A stretch of 64,000 nucleotides of DNA from Bacillota bacterium (GTDB lineage Bacteria; Bacillota; Clostridia; Oscillospirales; Acutalibacteraceae): positions 62,001 to 126,000 of the forward strand of contig JAETSA010000006.1 in assembly GCA_021769885.1 (NCBI GenBank). The letters run 5' to 3'. The position numbers were made by a program, and so were the translations under genes. This document shows positions 48,008 to 56,727 of the stretch, piece by piece (the first letter of the stretch is position 1; each line of letters begins with the position of its first letter). Below the pieces are notes generated by a model. The model saw nothing but the letters and a program-made list of their open reading frames with translations, had not been told where the DNA came from and did not search any database.

Positions 48008-49180
48008 TTAGTCACTAATTTTTTCTACAAAAATCTCCTGATTTATCCCGATTTCTTTTTCACAAGTGACAGTTCCGCGCGTTGCAGGCTCTGCATTTTC
48101 AAAATCAAAGGTGATATCCTCCGAAAGCAGAACGCAGTCCGACCAAAGGGATTTATAAGCGCAGGCGAGCTGTTTTGCGGTATAGCGTGCACGGTCGCCC
48201 GCATCTGACAGCTCTGTTTCGGCATCGAATACCGCACCGTATTCCCGCGCAATGCCGACGGGGAGCTGTGTCTTGCCGTCGGAAAGATATTTCCGTACTG
48301 CATAGGATTCGCCTGCGATTGGGCGTCCGAGCGGTATGCGCAGACCGAAAAACTCGAAAATATACCGTTCGCGTGATGCCGAACAGCCGAAAAATGCTTT
48401 GTTTTCGCAGGAAAAATCCATCGGACGCTCGACTTTTGCATACACATTTCCCTGCGCCCCTTTTAGCGTTTCGGAATTGTCTGCATTTTGCACAACGCCT
48501 GAAATGAGCAAATCGTTTTTTAATACTGCTGACCCTATAGGCAGTACGGCAGTGCCCGAATAGACCTCGACTTTTGTCAGTATGCCCGCCTCGTCGGCGA
48601 TTATGTTGGATGGCGTTTCGGTGTCTAAAATTTCGGGCTGTGCAACACTTTCGCGTACCTCAATGACCACCTTGCAAGCGTCAATGTTGACTGCGGCAAA
48701 CGAAAGCCCGTCAATTTCATACAACAATTCGTCGGCGAGGACTTTCGCGTCCAAGGATTTTCGCCGAGCACCGACGGTAATGCCGAGATGCTCGGCGGCC
48801 TCTAAAACGGTTTCGCTCGGGATGTTTACATTCCCTGAAACCTCGACGGTCCAAATATGTGCCGACAGTATGCCGATGAGTGCTGCACAAACCGCGAATC
48901 CGATAAAAAGACCCATTCTTTTTTTGTTTTTGGCGGTCAAAAAGGGAAGACCGCATTTCTCCCGTATTTGAAGCTTGACGCCTGCCCGAAAGGCGGCAGG
49001 GCGGATATGCTTGTAGCCCCGAATGGTGGTTTTGCCCTCGAAGTATTCTCCGTGATTTTTCAAATCCCACAGCGGAATTTTGTATTTTACACACAAATTG
49101 ATAAAACGCTCGGGAAATCCGCCCGTGCCTGTAAAAATCACATATCCCAAAAAGAATCGAATCAATTTTACAATCAGCAA
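48008..49180 (-). CDS. yqfD: Sporulation protein YqfD
   Basis: A 390-residue membrane protein of the YqfD family, made in the mother cell under sigma-E in Bacillus. The N-terminal 85 residues are cytosolic (GYVIFTGTGGFPERFINLC, YKIPLWDLKNHG). A membrane helix follows (MGLFIGFAVCAALIGILSAH, about 88-107). The large outer part begins WTVEVSGNVNIPSETVLEAA and carries the family ADEAGILTKVEVYSGTAV segment. It follows yqfC by 18 bp and precedes phoH by 58 bp. Its function in engulfment or spore formation is only partly understood. Confidence 0.94.
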   Translation of the reverse strand: MLIVKLIRFFLGYVIFTGTGGFPERFINLCVKYKIPLWDLKNHGEYFEGKTTIRGYKHIRPAAFRAGVKLQIREKCGLPFLTAKNKKRMGLFIGFAVCAALIGILSAHIWTVEVSGNVNIPSETVLEAAEHLGITVGARRKSLDAKVLADELLYEIDGLSFAAVNIDACKVVIEVRESVAQPEILDTETPSNIIADEAGILTKVEVYSGTAVLPIGSAVLKNDLLISGVVQNADNSETLKGAQGNVYAKVERPMDFSCENKAFFGCSASRERYIFEFFGLRIPLGRPIAGESYAVRKYLSDGKTQLPVGIAREYGAVFDAETELSDAGDRARYTAKQLACAYKSLWSDCVLLSEDITFDFENAEPATRGTVTCEKEIGINQEIFVEKISD

Positions 49181-49198
49181 CCGCGCCGCACCCCCAAT

Positions 49199-49483
49199 CT
49201 AATTTTCAAAATCAATTTGCAGAATTTCGCCGTTTATCTCGGTTTGGTTTTCGGAATACGCCCGAATGGTCAAATCCTCGCCGCTGAAGCGGATGACGCA
49301 GATGCCTGCATTCAGCTTGATTTGGTCAGCCGTATACTCCAATACACCGCGGCAGCCGTCTACAAGTACCTCGCGATTGCCCTGCATTTCAATGTGCGGC
49401 ACGTCGCGCCGCGCGATTTCGGGAATATCCAACGCCTGCTGTACGGCGCTTGGTTTTATTTTTGCGGCTCTCTTTTTTCGCAC
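49199..49483 (-). CDS. yqfC: Sporulation protein YqfC (YabP family)
   Basis: A 94-residue member of the YabP/YqfC family. It opens with a basic stretch (RKKRAAKIKPS), then HIEMQGNREVLVDGCRGVLE, YTADQIKLNAGICVIRFSGE and LTIRAYSENQTEINGEI, a small beta-sandwich-like fold. Start is GTG at 49483, well placed after GCGGAGGTGG. The gene is sigma-E dependent in Bacillus subtilis; I see no convincing sigma-E promoter here. It heads the yqfC-yqfD-phoH-ybeY-dgkA-era-yqzL-recO run. Confidence 0.93.
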   Translation of the reverse strand: MRKKRAAKIKPSAVQQALDIPEIARRDVPHIEMQGNREVLVDGCRGVLEYTADQIKLNAGICVIRFSGEDLTIRAYSENQTEINGEILQIDFEN

Positions 49484-49563
49484 TGCATTCCACCTCCGCT
49501 CATAGAAATTTATGCAAATGCATATGGTTTAATGACCGAATCTTTTTGGTGGTGAAACGCAAA

Positions 49564-50622
49564 ATGCAAAAACCGCGATTTCAAAAATGGCTGCCCGCGC
49601 TTTTTTGCGGTGCGGTCTGTTATATACTGTTTTCTGCGCCCGAGCTTTGTGCACGCGGTGTGCGTGAGGCACTGGCAATCTGCGGCAATACGGTGATTCC
49701 GTCACTGTTCCCGTTTATGGTGGTTTCGGGCTTTTTGGTGCATTCGGGAACTTCCGCCGCCCTTGGACGCATTGCCGCACCGATTACGGCACGGCTGTTC
49801 CGCCTGCCGGGCGTGAGCGCGGGTGTGATTCTGATGTCGCTTGTCGGGGGCTTCCCTGTCGGCGTGAAAATGACCGCACAGCTTTTGGATGCGGGACAGC
49901 TAACCGAATCGCAGGCGAAGCGAATGTGCTTATTCTGCGTGAATGCAGGACCTGCTTTCGTGATTTCCGCTGTAGGCACAACGGTACTCGGCAGTACGTG
50001 TGCGGGTGTTTTGCTGTATGCCGCTTTGTGTCTTGCTACCCTGTTACTCGGCATATGCACGCAATTTTTTGCGGAGAAAGAACCGTGTGCTTCGAAAAAG
50101 GAACGAGTGCTCCTTCTGACAAATCCCGCCGTCGCGCTGTCTGACGCGGTACGTGAATCGGTGTATGCTATGCTGCAAATCTGTGCGTGGGTGGTGCTGT
50201 TCGGCGCGCTCGGCACATATCTGCAAGCCCTGCCGTTGCCGAATACCGTCACCGTCCTTATAAATTGTATTACTGAGGTCACAGCGGGTGTGCACGCGGC
50301 GGCGGGACGGTTCTCTCTGCCGATGTTAGCCGCCGTGCTTGCATTTTCGGGACTGTCTGTGCACTGCCAAATTTTAGGCGAACTCAAGCACTGCGGTGTG
50401 CGGTACAGCGTGTTCTTTTTGGCACGCCTTACAGCCTGTGCACTGTCTTTTTTGATTTGCGCAGGGCTTCTGAAGGTATTCCCCTGTGAAATCAGCGTGT
50501 TTTCTGCGAACGGCACGGTCGTGCCCGCGGCGTATTCGGTATCCGCACCGTCGTTTCTTATGCTTATGCTGATGAGCATTTTACTGATTTTAGAGGTTGA
50601 ACCGCGCCGCAAGGTATGTTAG
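49564..50622 (+). CDS. ylbJ: Sporulation integral membrane protein YlbJ
   Basis: A 352-residue polytopic membrane protein related to nucleoside recognition (Gate) domain proteins. Typical blocks are GNTVIPSLFPFMVVSGFLVH, RLFRLPGVSAGVILMSLVGG, FPVGVKMTAQLLDAGQLTE and CVNAGPAFVISAVGTTVLG. About eight membrane segments are visible. YlbJ is a sigma-E-dependent protein needed for spore cortex formation in Bacillus. The frame reaches further upstream, but the ATG at 49564 gives the family start; a GTG at 49552 is an alternative. It diverges from yqfC, so two spore genes share the intergenic region. Confidence 0.92.
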   Translation: MQKPRFQKWLPALFCGAVCYILFSAPELCARGVREALAICGNTVIPSLFPFMVVSGFLVHSGTSAALGRIAAPITARLFRLPGVSAGVILMSLVGGFPVGVKMTAQLLDAGQLTESQAKRMCLFCVNAGPAFVISAVGTTVLGSTCAGVLLYAALCLATLLLGICTQFFAEKEPCASKKERVLLLTNPAVALSDAVRESVYAMLQICAWVVLFGALGTYLQALPLPNTVTVLINCITEVTAGVHAAAGRFSLPMLAAVLAFSGLSVHCQILGELKHCGVRYSVFFLARLTACALSFLICAGLLKVFPCEISVFSANGTVVPAAYSVSAPSFLMLMLMSILLILEVEPRRKVC

Positions 50623-50659
50623 AATATAAATGTATATAAAACTAAGGATGTGAATTGCG

Positions 50660-50866
50660 TTGCGCGAAAAACGGGAAATTGCACCGAAATGTGAATATTG
50701 CCGATACGGGCGGTTGTCGCCTGACGGGGAAACGGTGCTTTGTGAGAAAAAAGGCGTGGTCGAGCGCGACGGAAAATGCCGAAGATACAAATACGATATT
50801 TTAAAGCGGCAGCCGCGCCGCCGCCCCGAAATGCCCGTGTTTTCGGCAGAGGATTTTGAACTGTAA
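50660..50866 (+). CDS. Conserved hypothetical protein with four cysteines
   Basis: A 68-residue basic protein starting at TTG (50660) after AAGGATGTG. It reads REKREIAPKCEYCRYGRLSP with C-x2-C, then TVLCEKKGVV, then DGKCRRYKYDILKRQPRRR, so four cysteines are spaced as a small zinc or iron site (x2, x14, x11). I know it as a conserved short protein of Clostridia with no assigned role. It starts 37 bp after ylbJ and ends 12 bp before mutS2, so it is read in the same operon. Spacing and conservation of the motif support translation. Confidence 0.72.
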   Translation: MREKREIAPKCEYCRYGRLSPDGETVLCEKKGVVERDGKCRRYKYDILKRQPRRRPEMPVFSAEDFEL

Positions 50867-50878
50867 TAAGGATTTAAA

Positions 50879-53260
50879 ATGATGAACAAGCATTATGAAG
50901 CGTTGGAGCTTCCGAAAATTTTAGAACGCCTTGCGGCACTGACCGCTTGCGAGGAGGCACACGAGCAGGCGCTCGCCCTTACCCCTGCGACGGATTTTTT
51001 TGAGGCGGAGCGTCTGCTTTCACAAACCGAAGCGGCACATATTTTAATTGCCAAATTCGGCGCGCCGTCGTTCGGCGGACTGTTGAATGTCAACAATGCA
51101 CTTTGGCGTGCGCAGTCCGGCGGTACGCTTTCTATGCGTGAGCTTTTAGATGTCGCGCAGACGCTGCGCGTGCTTCGGGGCATTCTTACGTGGCGTGAAA
51201 AAAGCGCAGGTATGGAAACGGCGATTGACGATTTGTTCGCGTCGCTTTGCTCGAATAAATATTTAGAGGATAAAATCAATACCGCGATTCTTTCCGATGA
51301 AGAAATGAGCGATAACGCATCTGCGGAGCTGAAAAATATCCGCCGCAAAAAGCGCGTGCAGGATTCGAAAATCCGCGAGCAGTTAGAAAAGCTTTTGCGC
51401 TCGCCAACCTACAAAAACAGCCTGCAGGAAGCAATCATCACCCAGCGCAACGGGCGGTTTGTCGTACCCGTAAAAGCGGAGCACCGCGCCGAGGTCGCGG
51501 GTATGGTGCACGACACTTCGGGCAGCGGCTCGACCGTGTTTATCGAACCTGCGTCCGTGGTCGAAGCAAATAATGAAATCAAAGTGCTCGAAAGCAAGGA
51601 ACGTGATGAAATCGAGCGTATTCTCGCGGAGCTTTCCGCAGAAGCGGGGAGCTTTTATGACAGCATCCGCATTAGCTATGAAAGTGCGGCGGAGCTGAAC
51701 CTGATTTTCTCCAAAGCAAATTTGGCTTACAGTATGAAAGCCAGCAAGCCGATTTTGAATGCGATGGGCGAAATCGAACTGAAAAAAGCGCGGCATCCGC
51801 TTTTAAATATGAAAACTGCCGTCCCGATTGACATTCGTTTAGGGCTGGATTTTGATTCTTTGGTGATTACAGGTCCGAACACGGGCGGCAAAACGGTATC
51901 CATCAAGACCTTGGGGCTTTTAACATTGATGGCATCGTGCGGACTGTATATTCCCGCGTCGGATAATTCCCGCGTGGCGGTATTCTCGAAGGTGCTCGCC
52001 GACATCGGCGAAGAGCAAAGCATTGAGCAGTCGCTGTCCACTTTCTCGGCGCATATGACGAATATTGTGTCCATCGACCGCGAAGCGGATGACAGCACGC
52101 TGATTTTGATTGATGAATTGGGCGCGGGAACAGACCCTGTGGAGGGTGCCGCGCTTGCCGTGGCAGTGTTGGAAGCCTTTCGGCGTAAGGGCGCAAAGCT
52201 TGCCGCGACGACGCATTATTCCGAGCTGAAAGAATATGCGCTGTCTACCGACCGTGTGGAAAATGCTTCTTGTGAATTTTCCGTCGAAACCCTCAGCCCG
52301 ACCTATAAATTGCTCATCGGCATTCCGGGGCGCTCCAACGCGTTTGCCATTTGCGACCGCTTGGGACTGCGCGCAGAGATCATCACCGCCGCAAAATCGC
52401 AGGTTGCCGCCGAGAACCGCCGTTTTGAGGATGTGGTGGACACCTTAGAAACCGCCCGCGCCGAAATGGAGCAGGAAAAGGAAAAAACACTTGCACTGCA
52501 AGCGCAGATTGACGAGCTGCGCAAAAAAGCAGAACAAAAATACGAAGATGCAGTGAAAAAGAGCGAAAAAGAAACGGAGCGCGCACGCGGGGAGGCAACC
52601 CGTCTGGTCGAAAATGCCCGCCGTGCGGCGAACGCACTTTTAATGGAGGTTGACCGACTGAAAAAAGAGCAGGCGAAAGAGAAAAACGCCGCTGAAATGG
52701 CGCGTAAGGCGAAGGCGGCAATGAAATCGCACCTGAGCGCGATTGACGATTTGACTTCCGAGCAGTTCGAAGCGGCGGACGACGGCGATTATGTGTTGCC
52801 GCGCGCACTCAAAATCGGCGATACGGTACTGGTTACCACACTCGGCACACGTGCAGCGGTGACGGCATTGCCCGATTCGAAACAGATGGTCGAGGTGCAG
52901 GCGGGCGCGATGAAAATGAAAGCGGCAATCGGGAATCTCCGCTTGGTGTCGGGCAAGCCGCAAAAAAGCACAGCACCCCGCCGCACTGCCGTGTCGCGCG
53001 ACCGCGCACCGGTTTCTTCCGCAATGCGCGTCGATTTGCGCGGCAAAAATGCCGAAGAGGCACTGATGGATTTGGATATGTTCTTAGACGGTGCAGTGCG
53101 TTCGGGGCTTACGGAAGTGACGATTGTGCACGGCAAGGGCACGGGCGTTTTGCGCAAAGCTGTGCAGACGCATCTGCGCACGCACCCGAACATCCGCACC
53201 TTCCGACTCGGCGTATACGGCGAGGGCGAGGACGGCGTGACGATTGCGGAATTGAAATAA
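50879..53260 (+). CDS. mutS2: Endonuclease MutS2
   Basis: A 793-residue MutS-family ATPase with a C-terminal nuclease-like Smr domain. The clamp/core region is at about 1-310, Walker A GPNTGGKT near 335, and the signature helix region STFSAHMTNIVSI followed by LILIDELGAGTDPVEGAAL near 405. A long coiled coil runs from about 510 to 620 (rich in EKEKTLALQAQIDELRKKAE). A KOW-like patch follows, and Smr is at about 716-793 with VDLRGKNAEEAL and VHGKGTGVLR. MutS2 suppresses recombination and, in Bacillus, splits collided ribosomes. Two adjacent ATGs (50879, 50882) follow TAAGGATTTA. Full length. Confidence 0.96.
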   Translation: MMNKHYEALELPKILERLAALTACEEAHEQALALTPATDFFEAERLLSQTEAAHILIAKFGAPSFGGLLNVNNALWRAQSGGTLSMRELLDVAQTLRVLRGILTWREKSAGMETAIDDLFASLCSNKYLEDKINTAILSDEEMSDNASAELKNIRRKKRVQDSKIREQLEKLLRSPTYKNSLQEAIITQRNGRFVVPVKAEHRAEVAGMVHDTSGSGSTVFIEPASVVEANNEIKVLESKERDEIERILAELSAEAGSFYDSIRISYESAAELNLIFSKANLAYSMKASKPILNAMGEIELKKARHPLLNMKTAVPIDIRLGLDFDSLVITGPNTGGKTVSIKTLGLLTLMASCGLYIPASDNSRVAVFSKVLADIGEEQSIEQSLSTFSAHMTNIVSIDREADDSTLILIDELGAGTDPVEGAALAVAVLEAFRRKGAKLAATTHYSELKEYALSTDRVENASCEFSVETLSPTYKLLIGIPGRSNAFAICDRLGLRAEIITAAKSQVAAENRRFEDVVDTLETARAEMEQEKEKTLALQAQIDELRKKAEQKYEDAVKKSEKETERARGEATRLVENARRAANALLMEVDRLKKEQAKEKNAAEMARKAKAAMKSHLSAIDDLTSEQFEAADDGDYVLPRALKIGDTVLVTTLGTRAAVTALPDSKQMVEVQAGAMKMKAAIGNLRLVSGKPQKSTAPRRTAVSRDRAPVSSAMRVDLRGKNAEEALMDLDMFLDGAVRSGLTEVTIVHGKGTGVLRKAVQTHLRTHPNIRTFRLGVYGEGEDGVTIAELK

Positions 53261-53261
53261 G

Positions 53262-53290
53262 TTGCAAAATCGTTTTTAATATGGTATGAT
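53262..53290 (+). promoter_or_regulatory. Promoter of the Asn-rich lipoprotein gene
   Basis: TTGCAA (53262-53267), 17-bp spacer, TATGAT (53285-53290), beginning right after the mutS2 stop. Confidence 0.65.
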
Positions 53291-53318
53291 TAAATAAATA
53301 TTCTACGGAGGAATTTAT

Positions 53319-53717
53319 ATGCAGAAAAAGATTCTTGTGATTGCATTGTGTCTGTTGGCGGTTGTGTTTCTGACGGTCGCCTGCAATAAAAACAAAGAGC
53401 AGGATAACGACTATGTTCCGATTGATTACACCACCGACGAAGCCGGCGAAAAATATGTTACCAACATCTACGGCGATTTGATTCCCGTGACCACCTCAAA
53501 AGACGGCGGTATGGAACTGCTAGATGATTTGTATACCAAAACCTCGGAGCAGGTGGCTAGCGATGATGATAACGGCAATAATGGCAATAACGGCAATAAT
53601 GGTGATAACGGTAATAACGGCAATAATGGTAACAACAGCAACAACGGCGGTGGAATCAATGTCGGTACGGACGATATACGGAACAACGGTGACAAAGATG
53701 CTGTAATCACTTGGTGA
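53319..53717 (+). CDS. Small lipoprotein with Gly-Asn repeat
   Basis: A 132-residue predicted lipoprotein. The signal peptide ends in the lipobox LTVAC (Cys22), so diacylglycerol is expected on that cysteine. The mature part has about 65 ordinary residues (including DEAGEKYVTNIYGDLIPVTT) and then a run of NGNNGNNGNNGDNGNN type (residues about 85-108) encoded by 9-bp DNA repeats. The conserved YVTNIYGDLIPVTT stretch recurs in short lipoproteins of Clostridia, but no function is known. ACGGAGGAATTTAT precedes the ATG and a fitting promoter lies upstream. The repeat DNA could vary in length without breaking the frame. Confidence 0.8.
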   Translation: MQKKILVIALCLLAVVFLTVACNKNKEQDNDYVPIDYTTDEAGEKYVTNIYGDLIPVTTSKDGGMELLDDLYTKTSEQVASDDDNGNNGNNGNNGDNGNNGNNGNNSNNGGGINVGTDDIRNNGDKDAVITW

Positions 53718-53748
53718 CAAAAGCGTATATGTTTTGCCAAATTTCTGC

Positions 53749-53777
53749 TTGACAACTGCATATTTATTTAGTATAAT
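53749..53777 (+). promoter_or_regulatory. Sigma-A promoter of the ylxM-ffh operon
   Basis: Perfect TTGACA (53749-53754), 17-bp spacer, TATAAT (53772-53777). A hairpin CCCTGTAAAG/CTTTACAGGG with a short T-run starts about 5 bp after the -10, so the 5' end of the transcript is capped by a stem. Confidence 0.88.
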
Positions 53778-53837
53778 ATCACCCTGTAAAGCCTTTCGCT
53801 TTACAGGGCTTTTGTATCGGAAAGGAAAGGGTGCATT

Positions 53838-54200
53838 ATGGCAACGAATGTTGAAATTACCATTTTGCTGGATTTTTACGGCGAAATGCTGACCGAAAAA
53901 CAGCGTGACTTCCTCGGCTATTATTATAATGACGACCTTTCTCTTTCAGAAATCGCCGAAAACGAGGGCATCACCCGTCAGGGCGTGCGTGACGCCATCA
54001 AGCGTGCCGAAACCTTGCTGTATGAAATGGAAAGCAAGCTGGGCTTTGCTAAGAAGTTAGACGGCATTAAGGAAAATCTCCGTCAGATTATTGCGTGCGC
54101 CGAGTCTATTAACGCATACAATCTCGAGCACGAGCTTTCGCGTGAGATTAACGAAACCACCGTCCGAATCAAGTCTTTGGCATTAGATGTGATTGAATAA
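53838..54200 (+). CDS. ylxM: UPF0122 protein YlxM
   Basis: A 120-residue HTH protein of the YlxM family, a partner that stimulates the SRP GTPases in streptococci. It contains LLDFYGEMLTEKQRDFLGYY and the sigma-region-4-like DLSLSEIAENEGITRQGVRD helix pair, followed by a long helix (AETLLYEMESKLGFAKKL). It starts the operon that continues with ffh 14 bp downstream. GGAAAGGAAAGG precedes the ATG. Confidence 0.94.
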   Translation: MATNVEITILLDFYGEMLTEKQRDFLGYYYNDDLSLSEIAENEGITRQGVRDAIKRAETLLYEMESKLGFAKKLDGIKENLRQIIACAESINAYNLEHELSREINETTVRIKSLALDVIE

Positions 54201-54214
54201 GAGGAACGAAAAGT

Positions 54215-55561
54215 ATGGCATTTGAAGGATTATCCGACAAATTAGAGTCCGCATTTAAACGCCTGCGTCAAAAAGGCAGTTTGAATGAAAGCGACGTTAA
54301 GGAAGCCATGCGTGAAGTGCGTTTGGCACTTCTCGAAGCGGACGTCAACTATAAGGTTGCAAAGGATTTTACCAATAAGGTTACCGAGCGTGCCATTGGT
54401 GCGCAGGTGATGGAAAGCCTGACCCCCGCGCAAATGGTCATCAAAATCGTCAATGAGGAATTGACCGCTTTGATGGGCGGTTCGGGCAGTCGGCTGGCAT
54501 CCGCCTCGCACCCGCCCACAATCGTAATGATGTGCGGTTTGCAAGGTTCCGGTAAAACGACGCACTGCGCAAAAATCGCCTTAAAGCTCAAAAAAGAGGG
54601 GCACCGTCCGTTGCTCGTTGCGTGTGACGTGTACCGTCCTGCGGCGATTAAGCAGTTACAGGTTGTCGGCGCACAGGTGGATGTACCTGTGTTCGAAATG
54701 GGGCAGATTGACCCCGTCGAAATTGCACGGGAAGCTTTAAAACTCGCGAAAGACCACGGCTATGACTACGTATTTTTGGATACGGCAGGTCGTTTGCATA
54801 TTGACGAAACCCTGATGCAGGAATTGAAAAATATCAAGTCCACCGTGCATCCGCACGAGATTTTGCTCGTCGTGGACGCAATGACCGGTCAGGACGCCGT
54901 TACAGTTGCGACTTCGTTTGATGAAGCACTCGGCATCGACGGTCTTGTGCTCACCAAAATGGACGGCGACACCCGCGGCGGTGCGGCGCTTTCCGCAAGA
55001 GCCGTCACAGGCAAGCCGATTAAATTTGTCGGTATGGGTGAAAAGCTGGACGAGTTGGATTATTTCTACCCCGACCGTATGGCGTCGAGAATCCTCGGTA
55101 TGGGCGATGTGCTGTCGCTGATAGAAAAGGCGGAAACCGCACTTGACGAGAAAAAGGCGGCGGAGCTTGAAAAGAAGCTTCGCAAAAATAAATTTGATTT
55201 GAACGATTTGCTTGACCAGCTGCAGCAGGTGCGCAAAATGGGCTCTATGAAAGACCTTTTGTCTATGCTGCCGGGTGTGGGCAGTAAGCTTCGGGATGTA
55301 GATATTGATGAGCGGCAGTTCGACCGCGTGCAGGCAATCATCTACTCTATGACCCCTGAGGAGCGCGCAAAGCCCGAGCTCATTAACCCTTCCCGCAAAC
55401 GCCGTATCGCCGCAGGCTGCGGTATGCAGGTGGAGGATGTCAACAAACTGCTCGCACAGCATAAGCAAATGCTCAAAATGTTTAAGCAGTTTAATTCCAA
55501 AGGCGCACGCCGCCGTTTGAACCGTATGGGTATGGGCGGCTTCGGCGGATTTAATATGTAA
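54215..55561 (+). CDS. ffh: Signal recognition particle protein Ffh
   Basis: A 448-residue SRP54-type GTPase that binds 4.5S/scRNA and signal sequences for co-translational export. The N domain has MREVRLALLEADVNYKV. The G domain has GLQGSGKTTHCAK (G1, near 108), DTAGRLHID (G3) and LTKMDGDTRGG (G4, near 246). The M domain (about 310-448) ends in the methionine- and glycine-rich RRRLNRMGMGGFGGFNM, with the RNA-binding SRKRRIAAGCGMQVEDVN block. It lies in the order ylxM-ffh-rpsP-khpA-rimM-trmD. Full length. Confidence 0.98.
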   Translation: MAFEGLSDKLESAFKRLRQKGSLNESDVKEAMREVRLALLEADVNYKVAKDFTNKVTERAIGAQVMESLTPAQMVIKIVNEELTALMGGSGSRLASASHPPTIVMMCGLQGSGKTTHCAKIALKLKKEGHRPLLVACDVYRPAAIKQLQVVGAQVDVPVFEMGQIDPVEIAREALKLAKDHGYDYVFLDTAGRLHIDETLMQELKNIKSTVHPHEILLVVDAMTGQDAVTVATSFDEALGIDGLVLTKMDGDTRGGAALSARAVTGKPIKFVGMGEKLDELDYFYPDRMASRILGMGDVLSLIEKAETALDEKKAAELEKKLRKNKFDLNDLLDQLQQVRKMGSMKDLLSMLPGVGSKLRDVDIDERQFDRVQAIIYSMTPEERAKPELINPSRKRRIAAGCGMQVEDVNKLLAQHKQMLKMFKQFNSKGARRRLNRMGMGGFGGFNM

Positions 55562-55624
55562 GTTCCTGACACAGTTGTGTTTGGCAAAATAAAGTTATTT
55601 ATAAATTTTTTGGAGGAAAATCAA

Positions 55625-55870
55625 ATGGCAGTAAAAATCAGACTGCGCCGTATGGGCGCAAAAAGAGCACCGTTCTATCGTGTAGTTGTGGCGGATTCCA
55701 AATCTCCGCGTGACGGCAAATTCATCGAAGAAATCGGCACCTATGATCCGATGAAGAATCCCGCGGCAATCAACATCGATGTTGAAAAAGCACAGCAGTG
55801 GATTAAGAACGGCGCACAGCCTACCGATACGGCAAAGGCGCTTCTCAAGCAGTGCGGCGCGATTAAATAA
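55625..55870 (+). CDS. rpsP: Small ribosomal subunit protein bS16
   Basis: An 81-residue ribosomal protein needed for 30S assembly. It reads [40 protein letters not shown] and [20 protein letters not shown]. The ATG at 55625 follows TTGGAGGAAAATCAA; the longer frame to 55577 is rejected. Full length and unambiguous. Confidence 0.98.
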   Translation: MAVKIRLRRMGAKRAPFYRVVVADSKSPRDGKFIEEIGTYDPMKNPAAINIDVEKAQQWIKNGAQPTDTAKALLKQCGAIK

Positions 55871-55888
55871 GCAGGAGGTCTTTTAACT

Positions 55889-56122
55889 TTGGAAGAACTT
55901 CTGAAAACCATCGCAATGGGGCTTGTCGACGAACCCGACGCTGTTTCGGTCACAATGGATGAATCTGATGAAAGAGGCAATGTGGTGTATCATTTGCACG
56001 TTGCCGAAAGCGATATGGGTCGCGTCATCGGTAAGCAGGGCAGAATTGCCAAAGCCATCCGTACCGTGATGAAAGCGCGTGCCACCAAGGACGGCGTTCG
56101 CGTGCAGGTCGAAATCGACTGA
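55889..56122 (+). CDS. khpA: KH-domain RNA-binding protein KhpA
   Basis: A 77-residue protein with one KH domain: ELLKTIAMGLVDEPDAV, then the GRVIGKQGRIAKAIRTVMKA helix-turn-helix with the GxxG loop. KhpA forms a complex with KhpB (Jag) and binds many RNAs; it also affects cell length in Streptococcus. Start is TTG at 55889 after GCAGGAGGTC. It sits between rpsP and rimM, its usual place in Firmicutes. Confidence 0.95.
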   Translation: MEELLKTIAMGLVDEPDAVSVTMDESDERGNVVYHLHVAESDMGRVIGKQGRIAKAIRTVMKARATKDGVRVQVEID

Positions 56123-56134
56123 CAGGAATAAACA

Positions 56135-56166
56135 CAGCGCGCAGAATTTCTGTGCGCTTTTGTTTT
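56135..56166 (+). terminator. Hairpin between khpA and rimM, probable attenuator
   Basis: Stem AGCGCGCAGAAA/TTTCTGTGCGCT with one mismatch, then TTTGTTTTA. It lies within an otherwise tight operon and so may reduce, not abolish, read-through to rimM and trmD. Confidence 0.6.
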
Positions 56167-56184
56167 ACGGAGAAATTTATTTTT

Positions 56185-56727
56185 ATGAAAAAACCTTATT
56201 TGGAAATCGGAAAAATCGTAGGGACGCACGGGGTGCGCGGCGAGGTAAAGATTCAGCCGTGGTGTGACAGTGCCGAATTTCTGTGCGGATTTTCGACGCT
56301 GTATTTAGATGCAAACGGCAAACAGCCTTTGCGCACTTCGCGTCTGCGTCCGCACAAAAATGTGGTGCTCGGCGTGTTCCAAACGGTCGATACAATGGAA
56401 AAAGCCGAAGCCTTACGCGGTAAAATTCTGTATATGAACCGTGCGGATGCGCCCCTTTCCGAAGGCACGTTTTTTGTGCAGGATTTGTTGGGATGCAAAG
56501 TGACGGATGCGGATTCCGCCGAAGAATACGGTGTGCTGTCCGAAGTGATTCCCGGTGTCGGTGCAAACGATGTTTGGGCTGTCCGCAGTGCGGACGGCAG
56601 GGAAACGCTGGTGCCTGCTGTACCGAATATTGTGCTCGAAACCGATGTGGACGCAGGCGTCATCCGTATCCGCCCGATTCAAGGCTTATTTGACGGAAAA
56701 GAGAGTGTGATACGCGATGCGGATTGA
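56185..56727 (+). CDS. rimM: Ribosome maturation factor RimM
   Basis: A 180-residue 16S rRNA-processing factor that binds bS19/30S head. The N-terminal beta barrel reads LEIGKIVGTHGVRGEVKIQP, and the PRC-barrel at the C-terminus (about 95-175) has GTFFVQDLLGCKV, EVIPGVGANDVWAV and VPAVPNIVLETDVDAG. The ATG at 56185 follows ACGGAGAAATTT with a slightly long spacing. It overlaps trmD by 11 bp. Confidence 0.95.
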   Translation: MKKPYLEIGKIVGTHGVRGEVKIQPWCDSAEFLCGFSTLYLDANGKQPLRTSRLRPHKNVVLGVFQTVDTMEKAEALRGKILYMNRADAPLSEGTFFVQDLLGCKVTDADSAEEYGVLSEVIPGVGANDVWAVRSADGRETLVPAVPNIVLETDVDAGVIRIRPIQGLFDGKESVIRDAD

